Assembly (NCBI RefSeq): GCF_965200585.1
Contig: NZ_OZ241361.1
From: Bacterioplanoides sp965200585
GTDB lineage: Bacteria; Pseudomonadota; Gammaproteobacteria; Pseudomonadales; Oceanobacteraceae
DNA length: 64,000 bases
Direction: 5' to 3' (one strand)
Positions 34,011 through 43,968 of the stretch are shown here, in pieces; the stretch's first letter is position 1, and each line of letters opens with the position of its first letter. Made by a program: the position numbers and the translations under genes. The notes below the pieces were generated by a model. The model saw nothing but the letters and a program-made list of their open reading frames with translations. It made no database searches and was not told the DNA's origin.

Positions 34011-34669
34011 CAATCGTCCTCTACCAGCGGGGCGTTAGCTAATGGCCAGCCACCCAAGTCTTTATAACGATTCACGATATAACAAAACAATTCTGCGGTT
34101 TTGTAAGTATCGTATTCGGCGCTATGGGCTGAGTTATTATCAAAATCAATGCCGGCGGTTTTACAGGATTTTGCCAGTACGGTTTGCCCCAGAGCAATGG
34201 CTGCAATGGAGGCGGTATCAAACGAGGAAAACGGATGGAACGGATCACGTTTAATATCATTACGATCCACTGCTGCACGTAAAAAGCCGTGGTCAAAGTG
34301 AGCGTTATGACCCACGAGTACAGCCCGGTTACAGCCGTACTTTTTAATATCGCGGCGAATGGTCTGAAACATTTCGCTCAGTACATCAATTTCAAACTCG
34401 GCATCACGCTCCGGATCGAAAGGATCAATACCGGTAAAGTCCAGTGCTTCCTGCTCCAGATTGGCACCGTCAAACGGATGGATATTGGCAGACAGGGTTT
34501 CGTCCGGATGCAGATAACCGTCATCGTCCATGCGTAATGTCACCATGGCGATTTCCAGTAAGGCGTCGGTACGGGCATTAAATCCGCCGGTTTCAACATC
34601 AACCACAACCGGTAAAAAACCGCGGAAGCGTTGCGCCATCAAGGATTTTGGCTGTTTGTCGTCGCTCAT
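34010..34669 (-). CDS. rnt: Ribonuclease T
   Basis: A 219-residue DEDDh exonuclease. Catalytic residues appear as VVDVETGGF (first D and E), GHNAHFDHGFL (D) and HSAEYDTYKTAELF (H and D). It trims 3-prime ends of tRNA, 5S and 23S rRNA and acts as a homodimer. It follows pyrC by 20 bp on the same strand, the order also found in pseudomonads. Confidence 0.95.
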   Translation of the reverse strand: MSDDKQPKSLMAQRFRGFLPVVVDVETGGFNARTDALLEIAMVTLRMDDDGYLHPDETLSANIHPFDGANLEQEALDFTGIDPFDPERDAEFEIDVLSEMFQTIRRDIKKYGCNRAVLVGHNAHFDHGFLRAAVDRNDIKRDPFHPFSSFDTASIAAIALGQTVLAKSCKTAGIDFDNNSAHSAEYDTYKTAELFCYIVNRYKDLGGWPLANAPLVEDD

Positions 34670-34689
34670 TGTCTGTATGAGTCCTTGTC

Positions 34690-35727
34690 TTAATAATCCA
34701 GTTTCCAGCGCAGGGTTTCGCCTGCACGTAATGGCACAATAATATCGTCACCAAAAGGCATTTCGATAGGAGCCTGCCAGTCTTGTTTGATTAACGAAAT
34801 CTCATCGGAGTTACGTGGCAGGCCATAAAAATCCGGGCCGAAGTGGCTGGCAAAACCTTCCAGTTTATCCAGTGCGCCTAAGTCATCAAAAATTTCGGCG
34901 TACAGTTCGATGGCGGCATAAGCACTGAAGCAACCGGCACAACCACAGGCACTTTCTTTAGCGCCTTTGGCGTGTGGGGCAGAGTCGGTTCCGAGGAAAA
35001 ATTTAGGGCTACCACTAATGGCCGCTTCCTGTAACGCTTGCTGATGAGTATTGCGCTTCAGAATTGGCAGGCAATAAAAATGAGGGCGGATGCCACCAAC
35101 CAGCATATGGTTGCGGTTGTAGGCCAGATGTTGAACCGTGATGGTGGCGGCGACATTATCGCCCTGGCTGTTAACAAAGTCTGCGGCATCTTTGGTGGTG
35201 ATATGTTCAACTACCATATTCAGGTTTGGATGGCGGCTGGCCAATGGCACCAGAATTTCATCCAGAAAGCGTTTCTCGCGATCAAAAATATCCACATCTG
35301 AGTGGGTAACTTCACCGTGCACCAGCAGTTTGATGTCGTTTTCGGCCAGCGCAGCGGCCAGTTCATCCAGTTTGCCTAAATCCGTAACACCTGAATCAGA
35401 GTTGGTGGTAGCACCCGCCGGATACAATTTAACCGCCACGATATGGCCCGCTTCTTTGGCTTCACGAATCATATCTGGGGTGGTGTTATCGGTGAGGTAG
35501 AGCACCATCAGCGGGTTAAAGTTCAGACCCTGCGGCACCTTTGCCAGAATGCGGCTGCGGTAATCCAGTGCCTGCTCGGCATTCATTACTGGTGGCTGCA
35601 GATTCGGCATGATAATCGCGCGTCCCATCACCCGGGCAGTGGCTGGCACGGTGTGTTGCAACACAGCGCCATCACGCAGATGCAAATGCCAGTCGTCAGG
35701 GCGGGTAATGGTAATGCGGTCAGTCAT
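34690..35727 (-). CDS. pyrC: Dihydroorotase
   Basis: A 345-residue class II dihydroorotase. DDWHLHLRDG gives the HxH zinc ligands, VKLYPAGAT the carbamylated lysine, and LVHGEV, VVEHITT and LGTDSAPH the other metal ligands. It forms dihydroorotate in pyrimidine synthesis. First gene of pyrC-rnt-yacL; motY and argG lie beyond it on the other strand. Confidence 0.97.
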   Translation of the reverse strand: MTDRITITRPDDWHLHLRDGAVLQHTVPATARVMGRAIIMPNLQPPVMNAEQALDYRSRILAKVPQGLNFNPLMVLYLTDNTTPDMIREAKEAGHIVAVKLYPAGATTNSDSGVTDLGKLDELAAALAENDIKLLVHGEVTHSDVDIFDREKRFLDEILVPLASRHPNLNMVVEHITTKDAADFVNSQGDNVAATITVQHLAYNRNHMLVGGIRPHFYCLPILKRNTHQQALQEAAISGSPKFFLGTDSAPHAKGAKESACGCAGCFSAYAAIELYAEIFDDLGALDKLEGFASHFGPDFYGLPRNSDEISLIKQDWQAPIEMPFGDDIIVPLRAGETLRWKLDY

Positions 35728-35960
35728 GTGGGCAAACCTCAGCTAATCTTATGGGAGTTATGGAGCGTGTGATTACGGTTGGCCCGCATTGTACCGAAAA
35801 GTGCCCGGCTTTTCCCGCTTATCTCCCAGCGCTGAAATTATTGTTGCCAGTAACACTCAATAACCCTGAGAAGTGGCCGATAACCCAGTGGTAACTCTGA
35901 AATGTGTGTTGAAGTGTGCGTCGTGTGAGCGTTCTTTATCTGAATAAATGACGGTTTGTT

Positions 35961-36881
35961 ATGTTACGAATGTTGTCTGTTTTAAGCCTGTTAGTTGGCT
36001 GGTTGCCACTGCAGGGAGCACAGCCACTGAAATTTGCAGGTGGTCTGGACAGTACTGAATGGACCTTATCCGGTTCGGTATTTGAGTGCCGGTTTGCCCA
36101 GCAAATTCCGGACTATGGTCGTGGTGTATTTTATCATCAGGCCGGTGAAGATGTGTATTTTCAATTAGAAACGACCCGTAATTTAATGGATTACAGTCAG
36201 GCGCAGGTAACTATTCTGCCGCCATACTGGCAGCCCAGTGGCCGGACGGAGTTTTTGGGCACCAGCAAAATTCGCCGTCAGCAGCCCATTCTCAGCCTTG
36301 ATCACGAACGTACCAATCGGTTTTTACATGCTTTGATGGAAGGCAAATGGCCGACCATCAGCCATAAAACCTATTACGACGATGAGCGCTTTGTACAGGT
36401 GCAGTTATCCTCACTGGCGTTTGATGATTTTTATCTCGATTATCTAGAATGTGTTAAACAGCTGTTGCCGGTTAATTTTGATCAGGTCGCCCGTTCGAAG
36501 GTGTTCTTTGGTGAAAATGAAAAGGCCATTGATCAAAAAGATATTGAGATTCTCGATACCATTATTTTTTATATGAAAAATGATCCGCGAGTATTTGCTG
36601 CCTATCTGGATGGCCATTCTGATAATCAGGGGCGGCGTTATGATCAGCGCCAGATTTCTAAAGCGCGGGTGGAAGACGTTGAGCGCTACTTTATTAAACA
36701 AGGTATTGATCCGGAGATGATCACCACCCGTTTTCACGGCGGGCGTTATCCGGTTGCTTCTAACAACACCCGCAAAGGCCGGGCAGAAAACCGCCGGGTG
36801 ACCATTCGTCTGGAGCAACGCGCCGATATGCCGATTCCCGACCATCTGTTATTCAAACTGCCTCCCCGTACTGACCGCTGA
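35961..36881 (+). CDS. motY: MotY-like sodium flagellar motor T-ring protein
   Basis: A 306-residue protein with a signal peptide (cut after LQGAQ, about 21), a MotY N-terminal domain and an OmpA-like peptidoglycan-binding domain (about 180-290, with YLDGHSDNQG, RVEDVERYF and GRAENRRVTI). MotY makes the periplasmic T ring that holds stators in polar flagellar motors of Vibrio and Pseudomonas. The position between pyrC and argG is the same as in P. aeruginosa. Confidence 0.87.
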   Translation: MLRMLSVLSLLVGWLPLQGAQPLKFAGGLDSTEWTLSGSVFECRFAQQIPDYGRGVFYHQAGEDVYFQLETTRNLMDYSQAQVTILPPYWQPSGRTEFLGTSKIRRQQPILSLDHERTNRFLHALMEGKWPTISHKTYYDDERFVQVQLSSLAFDDFYLDYLECVKQLLPVNFDQVARSKVFFGENEKAIDQKDIEILDTIIFYMKNDPRVFAAYLDGHSDNQGRRYDQRQISKARVEDVERYFIKQGIDPEMITTRFHGGRYPVASNNTRKGRAENRRVTIRLEQRADMPIPDHLLFKLPPRTDR

Positions 36882-36898
36882 TGATCTGAACGCCGAAC

Positions 36899-36927
36899 TT
36901 GGCTAGTCGCGGTGCAATCAGTACAAT
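36899..36927 (+). promoter_or_regulatory. Candidate argG promoter
   Basis: TTGGCT (36899-36904), 17 bp, TACAAT (36922-36927). It predicts a start near 36934 and a leader of about 60 nt that contains the hairpin at 36951-36974. Confidence 0.55.
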
Positions 36928-36950
36928 ACGCCCCCTTAAATTTTTCTGTT

Positions 36951-36974
36951 GCCCGGATTGAGAACGATCCGGGC
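36951..36974 (+). promoter_or_regulatory. Hairpin in the argG leader
   Basis: GCCCGGAT/ATCCGGGC, 8 bp with an 8-nt loop, ending 9 nt before the CTGGAGA ribosome binding site. No T-run follows. It may tune translation or mRNA stability. Confidence 0.4.
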
Positions 36975-36995
36975 CTAATCGTCCTGGAGAATCCC

Positions 36996-38213
36996 ATGTC
37001 AGACATCAAAAAAGTGGTGTTGGCTTATTCCGGTGGTCTGGATACCTCGGTAATTGCCAAGTGGCTGCAAGAAGAATATCAGTGCGAAGTGGTGACCTTT
37101 ACTGCTGACCTGGGTCAGGGTGAAGAAGTTGAGCCAGCGCGCGCCAAAGCCGAAGCCTTAGGCATCAAAGAAATTTACATCGACGACCTGCGTGAAGAGT
37201 TTGCTCGTGACTTCGTTTTCCCGATGTTCCGTGCTAACACCATCTACGAAGGTGAATACCTGCTGGGTACTTCCATTGCACGCCCGCTGATCGCTAAGCG
37301 TCTGATCGAAATTGCCAACGAAACCGGTGCCGATGCAATTGCTCACGGTGCGACGGGTAAAGGTAACGATCAGGTACGTTTTGAGCTGGGTGCTTATGCA
37401 CTGAAGCCAGGCGTGAAAGTGATTGCACCATGGCGTGACTGGGATCTGACTTCCCGTGAAACCCTGATGGCTTACTGTGATGAACACGGTATTGAAGTTG
37501 AGAAGAAGGCAGGCAAGAAGTCTCCTTACTCAATGGATGCTAACCTGCTGCACATTTCTTACGAAGGTGACATTCTGGAAGATCCTTGGAATGAGCCGGA
37601 AGAAGATATGTGGCTGTGGACCAAGGCTCCAGAGCAAGCCAAAGATGAGCCAACTTACCTGACCATCAGCTTCAAGAACGGTGATCCGGTTGCTATCGAT
37701 GGTGTTGAAAAATCACCAGCAACCATTATGGAAGAGCTGAATAAAATCGCGGGCGAAAACGGCGTAGGTCGTGTCGACATCGTTGAAAACCGTTACGTTG
37801 GTATGAAAGCACGTGGTTGTTACGAAACTCCAGCGGGCACCGTATTGCTGAAAGCACACCGTGCGATTGAGTCCATCACTTTGGACCGTGAAGCCATGCA
37901 CCTGAAAGATGAGCTGATGCCTAAATACGCTAAGCTGATTTATAACGGTTACTGGTGGTCTCCTGAGCGTGCCATGCTGCAAGCGGCTATCGACGAAACT
38001 CAGAAAGTGGTTAACGGTGACGTTCGAGTTAAGCTGTATAAAGGTAATGTGATTGTTGTTGGTCGTCAGTCTGAAGACACATTGTTTGACGAAGCAATTG
38101 CTACCTTTGAAGACGATGCTGGTGCTTACGATCAGGCTGATGCGGCAGGCTTTATTAAGCTTAATGCACTGCGTCTGCGTACTGCTGCGAAAAAAGGCCG
38201 TAGCCCGCTGTAA
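36996..38213 (+). CDS. argG: Argininosuccinate synthase
   Basis: A 405-residue enzyme joining citrulline and aspartate in arginine synthesis. The ATP-binding AYSGGLDTS motif is at residues 10-18; HGATGKGNDQVRFE, SPYSMDANL and ENRYVGMKARG are the expected substrate motifs. The ATG is preceded by CTGGAGA; 28 upstream open codons are ignored because they overlap the promoter. It is followed by a strong terminator. Confidence 0.97.
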   Translation: MSDIKKVVLAYSGGLDTSVIAKWLQEEYQCEVVTFTADLGQGEEVEPARAKAEALGIKEIYIDDLREEFARDFVFPMFRANTIYEGEYLLGTSIARPLIAKRLIEIANETGADAIAHGATGKGNDQVRFELGAYALKPGVKVIAPWRDWDLTSRETLMAYCDEHGIEVEKKAGKKSPYSMDANLLHISYEGDILEDPWNEPEEDMWLWTKAPEQAKDEPTYLTISFKNGDPVAIDGVEKSPATIMEELNKIAGENGVGRVDIVENRYVGMKARGCYETPAGTVLLKAHRAIESITLDREAMHLKDELMPKYAKLIYNGYWWSPERAMLQAAIDETQKVVNGDVRVKLYKGNVIVVGRQSEDTLFDEAIATFEDDAGAYDQADAAGFIKLNALRLRTAAKKGRSPL

Positions 38214-38256
38214 GTCTTGTTGCTGCTAAGCCAGCCATAATATGTCGACAATAAAA

Positions 38257-38288
38257 AACGCCGTTATTGAAAAATAACGGCGTTTTTT
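38257..38288 (+). terminator. Terminator after argG (bidirectional)
   Basis: AACGCCGTTATT/AATAACGGCGTT, 12-bp stem, GAAA tetraloop, A-run before and T-run after. It can also serve the leftward lipoprotein gene that ends at 38307. Confidence 0.9.
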
Positions 38289-38306
38289 ATTGGTTTTTTA
38301 TCGGAT

Positions 38307-38717
38307 TTAAAGCCGCTGAAAATTTTCGATCCGATAAGTCACTTCATCATCAGCGATCATTTCAGATCTATCAATGTAGACTGAACTTGGGATGCCTGCT
38401 TCGTCTGACCAGTTTATTTCCAGCTGATATGCCGCTTGTGCTTCAGCCTGCTGTATCCGACGCATAATGACGGCTAAATCCGGCACTTCATTACCAACCC
38501 AAGATAACGGAATGGCTTTGCCATCGCTGCTGCGTACTGCACGATAAGGTGCCCCTTGCCGAATTTCGATATCAAAAGGCCCGGAGAATTGTGGGTGGCA
38601 AAAGCATTGTTGTGTGACGCGCATTGTATAATTCTCAGGTGCTTCAGCAGGCGAATGCGCCAGCCAACTACAACCCGTTGTTATGCCTAACATCAGCATT
38701 AAATAGCTGCTTTTCAT
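38307..38717 (-). CDS. DUF6174-like lipoprotein
   Basis: A 136-residue protein with a lipobox-like G-C after a hydrophobic N-terminus (LGITTGC, Cys16). The mature region has YTMRVTQQCFCHP, a C-x-C pattern typical of DUF6174 proteins, plus a beta-rich domain. Function unknown. Its ATG overlaps the stop of the metalloprotease gene by 4 nt, so both are made together and both reach the envelope; a helper role for the protease is possible. Confidence 0.65.
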   Translation of the reverse strand: MKSSYLMLMLGITTGCSWLAHSPAEAPENYTMRVTQQCFCHPQFSGPFDIEIRQGAPYRAVRSSDGKAIPLSWVGNEVPDLAVIMRRIQQAEAQAAYQLEINWSDEAGIPSSVYIDRSEMIADDEVTYRIENFQRL

Positions 38718-40951
38718 CGACGGCGGCTCCGGACCATAAGCACTGATAATAATAAGGTGATAAACCAGTTAAAGTGGCCACCACCACCGCCACCGCCGGA
38801 ACTATCCCCGCTGCCTGATGAGCTATCACCGTTGCCAGTGCCTGAATTATCGCCGCTACCCGCATTATTATCCGCAGACTGAATGGTGACGGTAAAAGCA
38901 GCCAGACTCACATTACCAGCCAGGTCCTGTGCCCGGGCTGTGAGGTTATGAGTGCCCAAGGGTAATTTTTGGTTGGACGTGCAGTTCCAGCGATTATTAC
39001 TGATCGCAGCCGCTGCACAGAGTGTGGTGTTATCCAGTAATACCCGTATTTCCCCCTGATCATTTGACAAGCCGGAGGTTGATAAATCGGTTGTGCCTGA
39101 TAATGCCGGTCGTGTTGAGCTGGTTTCAATATTGCTGGCGGTTAAGACAGGTGCTGTTGTATCAATGATGGCGGTAATGTCGCGGGTTACGATGCCCAGA
39201 GTGTCGCGGATGGTGAGGGTGTTGCTGCCTTCTTCGAGGTTGCCTGAAGGTGTACAGCTCCAGCTACCATCATTGGCAACGGATGAGGTACACAGGGTGG
39301 TATTACCGCGAATAACCTGAATGCTACTGCCACTATTGAGATTGGTCGTACCGCGGACCAGTGGACGTGGATTATTTGTCAGCGCGATATTATCTGCATT
39401 AATCACAAAGACATTGCCGCTATTGGAAGCGCTGAAATTTAATACAGCATTGCTGTTAGAACGGTCGGCATCACGGAATAAGCTATTACTCTGATCGGTT
39501 GCTGTTACGCTAACGTTAGACGCCGTTGGCGTCAGAGTAATCGCAATGTTTTGTGCAGTACTGGTGCTCACCGGGAAGTTACAGCTGGCTTGTCGATTAT
39601 CCGGGAAAATATCGCAGGCAGTGCCTGCCAGGCTGACAGCATTAAATGCTGCGCCCGTTGCCATCAGAGTTAATTCAACATTACCGCTGGTTCTGAACCC
39701 TGTTTCGGTATTACGTGCAGTAAAGGCGTTTGCAATAGTCAGGTTCTGACCGATACTGGCACTGCCGGAAAATGCCACAGGCTGAATCGTCATATCCATC
39801 GGCGCTGTGGTGCAGGAATCATTAAAGTGGCCTGACACCGTTTGTGTAATCACCTCCTCAGAGCAACTGGAAAACTCTTGCGGCAGAGCACCGATAAAAG
39901 CGTTCATAACAAAGCCACTGGAAGCACAGCTGTTGCCGTCACCGTCATGTCCGGATTCAAAATTGTGGCCAATTTCATGGGCAATGGTCGCGGCGGTAAA
40001 AGGCAAGCTAATCACACCACCAAAATCACGGGCTAATTGACTGGTGCCTACTGTAAATGCACTGCAATAAGTGGTGGCGCTGGCAAATGCCACACCAGCG
40101 GTGCTGCCATCGAAGTCTTTACCTGTGATCAAATGGACGATCGAATTATCTTCTTTCAGAAAATCGGTTGGCGTTTGATTCCGGCCGTCGTAATTTCCGA
40201 AGCGGTTGCTGCAAAATGTAGCGCCAAATCGTTGTTCACAGCTGCGCGAAAAGAAATCGGTTAATACTGCGGTAGCATTCGTCGAACTGGTATAAATATC
40301 GGTGTCATTAGTCAGAAGCACACTGTTAATCTGATTAAAGGCGATATTAAACTGATTAAGGTAATAGCCTTCGACCATATTCATCAGGCTATCGGTCGAT
40401 CCTTGCAGATCTCTGCCACTCAGTGCGCTTTGATATTCCTGGTCAAATACCAGTTCCAGGTCAGCGTACACACAGACGTCATCCACCAGATTGTTACATT
40501 GATTAACAAACGATTGTGCCAGTTCTTCAGCAATAAATAATGCCGGATGGCTACGTTCTGCGTTGCTGTCGTTTCTATGTATCTGGTGGTTGTGCTGATC
40601 GTTACCACAAGTGGCCGCAGAGGTCAGTGAGCTGAAGGGAAAAGCGCTGATGCTTTGATCAGAAGGCGAAGTGTACTGTTCAATAAAGTGCATCTGATTA
40701 TTAAAGGATGCAATCCCGTTCCAGCGACCATCATTAAAATAAGACAAACGAACCCAGCTGTCTTTAACACCGGAAATATAGCCTTTGTAATGGCGGCTGC
40801 CATTCTCGCTGGCGGGGTACTGACTGTTCTCATCCAGAATTAACAGGCGCGTATCGCCAGCGATATAAAGAGAAAGTTCTAACGATAAGGTGGGGGAGGA
40901 ATAAATGGCACACAAGGTCAGTAATGCCAGCAATGTTCGATTTAACTGCAT
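38714..40951 (-). CDS. Secreted reprolysin-like zinc metalloprotease with GlyGly-CTERM tag
   Basis: A 745-residue exoprotein. A signal peptide (about 1-23) is followed by a propeptide-like region and an M12B/reprolysin-type catalytic domain with HEIGHNFESGHD (H325, E326, H329, H335) and a Met-turn at M349 (GFVMNAF). Cysteines are plentiful. A DUF11-like or CARDB-like domain and two Ig-like repeats follow (each with TLC...W.C spacing). The C-terminus is a Ser/Gly-rich linker, seven glycines, a hydrophobic helix and RSRRR. That is a GlyGly-CTERM signal, processed by rhombosortase after type II secretion in relatives. It probably degrades extracellular or surface proteins. Confidence 0.87.
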   Translation of the reverse strand: MQLNRTLLALLTLCAIYSSPTLSLELSLYIAGDTRLLILDENSQYPASENGSRHYKGYISGVKDSWVRLSYFNDGRWNGIASFNNQMHFIEQYTSPSDQSISAFPFSSLTSAATCGNDQHNHQIHRNDSNAERSHPALFIAEELAQSFVNQCNNLVDDVCVYADLELVFDQEYQSALSGRDLQGSTDSLMNMVEGYYLNQFNIAFNQINSVLLTNDTDIYTSSTNATAVLTDFFSRSCEQRFGATFCSNRFGNYDGRNQTPTDFLKEDNSIVHLITGKDFDGSTAGVAFASATTYCSAFTVGTSQLARDFGGVISLPFTAATIAHEIGHNFESGHDGDGNSCASSGFVMNAFIGALPQEFSSCSEEVITQTVSGHFNDSCTTAPMDMTIQPVAFSGSASIGQNLTIANAFTARNTETGFRTSGNVELTLMATGAAFNAVSLAGTACDIFPDNRQASCNFPVSTSTAQNIAITLTPTASNVSVTATDQSNSLFRDADRSNSNAVLNFSASNSGNVFVINADNIALTNNPRPLVRGTTNLNSGSSIQVIRGNTTLCTSSVANDGSWSCTPSGNLEEGSNTLTIRDTLGIVTRDITAIIDTTAPVLTASNIETSSTRPALSGTTDLSTSGLSNDQGEIRVLLDNTTLCAAAAISNNRWNCTSNQKLPLGTHNLTARAQDLAGNVSLAAFTVTIQSADNNAGSGDNSGTGNGDSSSGSGDSSGGGGGGGHFNWFITLLLSVLMVRSRRR

Positions 40952-41158
40952 GATAATCGATTCCGCGGTTCAGATTGATCTATAAGTTTATACAACATCT
41001 GAAATTTTACTGATTTCTGCTTCATTAATCGTAGATAGTGTTCACACAATATTGGGAGCTACTTCACAGAATCTTATGGTTTGTCCGGATTAATGCCTTT
41101 GTTGACAGTATTGACGGGGAGTGTGAAGGTAAGGTCTCTTACTTAACGGAGTGTTGTC

Positions 41159-43789
41159 ATGTCCGAGCTGGATGGTTTATTGCGCGATAAAGTACGTTTG
41201 TTAGGTAATGTGTTAGGGCAGGCCATTGCTGCTCAGCACGGTGATTCGATGTTACAGCGCATCGAAGATATTCGTCAGCAAGCGAAGATTGCCCGGCAGG
41301 GCGACGTGGCTGAACGGGATCGATTGTTAGCTTTGTTAAAAACGATGCCGGATGAGGCATTGGTGCCAGTCGTGCGTGGTTTTAATCAGTTTTTAAACCT
41401 GGCCAATATTGCTGATCAGCAACATACCGCCAGCTGGCGTCGCAGCGATTTTTTACAGGACGATGCCGATCAGTTATTTGATGATTTATTAGATCGTTTG
41501 CAGCAGGAAGGTATTGACGGTTTAGACCTCAGTCAGAAAGTAGCAGACGTGAATATCGAGTTGGTATTAACCGCTCATCCCACCGAAGTGACCCGTCGTA
41601 CCTTAATTCAGAAATACGATTTAATCGCACAGTTATTACAGCAGCGCGATGACTTACGTGACGGCCATCCTCGTCTGGAAGACATTGAAAAACGCATTGC
41701 TTCGCTGGTTGAAGAAATCTGGCAAACCGATGAAATTCGTCAGACCCGACCCACTCCGGTTGATGAAGCCAAATGGGGTTTTGCCGTGGTGGAAAACTCA
41801 TTATGGCAAGCCGTGCCACAATTATTGCGACATCTGGATAACGAGCTGCGCCAGCGTGGTAGCAGTGCTTTACCATTAACCGCAGCGCCGGTTCGTTTTT
41901 CGTCGTGGATGGGGGGAGATCGCGATGGTAATCCAAATGTGACCTCAAAAATTACCCGTGAAGTGCTGTATCTGGCGCGCTGGATGGCCGCGGACTTATA
42001 TCTGCGCGATATTGAAAAACTCGGCATGCAATTGTCGATGACCGCCGCATCGGCCGAAATGAAACAGGCTTACCCGGTTCATGAGCCGTATCGTGCCTGT
42101 ATTCATGATCTGCGCGATCAGCTGGAAAAAACAAGAGCCTGGGCAGCGGCGAAAGCCAAAGGCAAAGAATGTGATATTCAGCCGATTCGGCATGTTGATG
42201 AATTATTACAGCCATTAATGCTGTGCTATAACAGTTTAATTGACCAGGGAATGGATACCGTTGCCAACGGGTTATTGCTCGATACGTTACGCCGTGCTGC
42301 CTGCTTTGATTTATCCATGGTGCGTCTGGATGTGCGTCAGGAATCCACCCGGCATGCCAATGTGATACAGGCGATTTGTGAATTTTATGGCTGGGGTGAT
42401 TATCACAGCTGGAGTGAAGAGCAAAAACAACAGTTTTTATTAAAAGAATTACAATCGCAGCGCCCTTTAATTCCGACGCGCTGGCAGCCTGAAGCAGACG
42501 TTCAGGAAGTGCTGGATACCATGAAAGTTATTGCTTCTGACGTGGGTGAGGGGGTGTCTTGCTACATTATTTCCATGGCCAGTGAGCCCTCCGATATTTT
42601 AGCCGTCGCGTTATTACTGCAAGCCTGTGATGTGCGTGATCATTTACCAATTGTGCCTTTATTTGAAACTCTCGACGACCTGGAGCAATCATCACCAAGA
42701 ATGGAAAAGCTTTGGTCGGTTGATTGGTATCGCAACTATTGTCAGGGGCACCAGCAGGTCATGATTGGCTATTCCGATTCATCCAAAGATGCCGGACAGC
42801 TGGCTGCCGTTTGGGCGCAATATCGTGCTCAGGAAAGCTTGTCGAACATTGCCAAAGAAAAAAATATTCGCCTGCGTTTATTTCATGGCCGGGGTGGCAC
42901 CGTGGGCCGTGGTGGTGGCCCTGCTTATGGCGCTATTCTGGCACAACCTCCGGGTTCGGTTGAAAATGGCTTACGGGTAACTGAGCAGGGTGAGGTCATT
43001 CGGTTTAAATATGGCATGCCGGAATTAGCCTTGCGTAATCTTAAGGTGTACGTCACCTCGGTTCTTGAAGCTAATCTGTTACCACCGGAATCGGCCAAAC
43101 CCCAATGGCGTGATGCTATGGAAGCACTGGCGACTGCCGGAGTTCGTTCCTATCGGGCAATGGTACGTGATACCGAAGATTTTGTGCGTTATTTCCGCGC
43201 GGCAACTCCAGAGCAGGAATTAGGCAAGTTGGCACTGGGCAGTCGTCCGGCACGGCGTAAGGCAGGTGGTGGCATTGAGACTTTGCGGGCTATTCCTTGG
43301 ATTTTTGCCTGGACTCAAATGCGCTTGATGTTACCGGCCTGGCTGGGAGCAGACGATGCGTTGGAGCAGCACATCAGCAATGATCAGCTTGATCTGTTGC
43401 AAGAGATGTATCAGCAATGGCCGTTCTTCCATACCTATATTGATATGCTGGAAATGGTGGTTTCTAAAGCCGATCCGGCATTAGCGCAATATTATGAGCG
43501 CCGCTTAGTGGAAGATGAACTGCAGCCACTGGGCAGTGTACTGCGTGAGCGTTTAGAGCAAATGCGTAAGTTGGTATTGCAGGTGAAGCAGCAAACCAGC
43601 CTGCTGGAGAACAGCCGCTTGCTGGAGCACTCAATGAGCATCCGAAGCCCTTACACCGATCCGCTGCATTATTTACAGGCGGAGTTGTTGCACCGTAATC
43701 GTCTTGCGGGTGATGAAGGCAGCCAGGTTGAGCAGGCTTTAAAGGTAACGATGGCAGGCATTGCTGCTGGTATGCGCAATACTGGCTGA
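41159..43789 (+). CDS. ppc: Phosphoenolpyruvate carboxylase
   Basis: An 876-residue enzyme of the usual length. Signature motifs include VLTAHPTEVTRRT (active-site His), SWMGGDRDGNPN, GYSDSSKDAG and FHGRGGTVGRGGGP; the C-terminus ends RNTG as expected. It makes oxaloacetate from PEP and bicarbonate and feeds the TCA cycle. It is a single gene with CGGAG before the ATG and its own terminator. Confidence 0.97.
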   Translation: MSELDGLLRDKVRLLGNVLGQAIAAQHGDSMLQRIEDIRQQAKIARQGDVAERDRLLALLKTMPDEALVPVVRGFNQFLNLANIADQQHTASWRRSDFLQDDADQLFDDLLDRLQQEGIDGLDLSQKVADVNIELVLTAHPTEVTRRTLIQKYDLIAQLLQQRDDLRDGHPRLEDIEKRIASLVEEIWQTDEIRQTRPTPVDEAKWGFAVVENSLWQAVPQLLRHLDNELRQRGSSALPLTAAPVRFSSWMGGDRDGNPNVTSKITREVLYLARWMAADLYLRDIEKLGMQLSMTAASAEMKQAYPVHEPYRACIHDLRDQLEKTRAWAAAKAKGKECDIQPIRHVDELLQPLMLCYNSLIDQGMDTVANGLLLDTLRRAACFDLSMVRLDVRQESTRHANVIQAICEFYGWGDYHSWSEEQKQQFLLKELQSQRPLIPTRWQPEADVQEVLDTMKVIASDVGEGVSCYIISMASEPSDILAVALLLQACDVRDHLPIVPLFETLDDLEQSSPRMEKLWSVDWYRNYCQGHQQVMIGYSDSSKDAGQLAAVWAQYRAQESLSNIAKEKNIRLRLFHGRGGTVGRGGGPAYGAILAQPPGSVENGLRVTEQGEVIRFKYGMPELALRNLKVYVTSVLEANLLPPESAKPQWRDAMEALATAGVRSYRAMVRDTEDFVRYFRAATPEQELGKLALGSRPARRKAGGGIETLRAIPWIFAWTQMRLMLPAWLGADDALEQHISNDQLDLLQEMYQQWPFFHTYIDMLEMVVSKADPALAQYYERRLVEDELQPLGSVLRERLEQMRKLVLQVKQQTSLLENSRLLEHSMSIRSPYTDPLHYLQAELLHRNRLAGDEGSQVEQALKVTMAGIAAGMRNTG

Positions 43790-43813
43790 GCTTTGCTAAC
43801 CCTAAGCCATATC

Positions 43814-43843
43814 AAAAGCCGGGTCACTTTCCCGGCTTTTTTT
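43814..43843 (+). terminator. Terminator after ppc
   Basis: AAAAGCCGGG/CCCGGCTTTT with a 7-nt loop and a seven-base T-run. Confidence 0.9.
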
Positions 43844-43968
43844 CGACAATGACTTGAGCAAGAACCTTGCTGGAGGTAAGGTTAGGCCTATTTTTTTATC
43901 GGTCTGGCTAAAAAGTGATCAACTCTGCCAGTCGCCAGAATTTTAATTAACCATTAAGGAGTTTGCGC

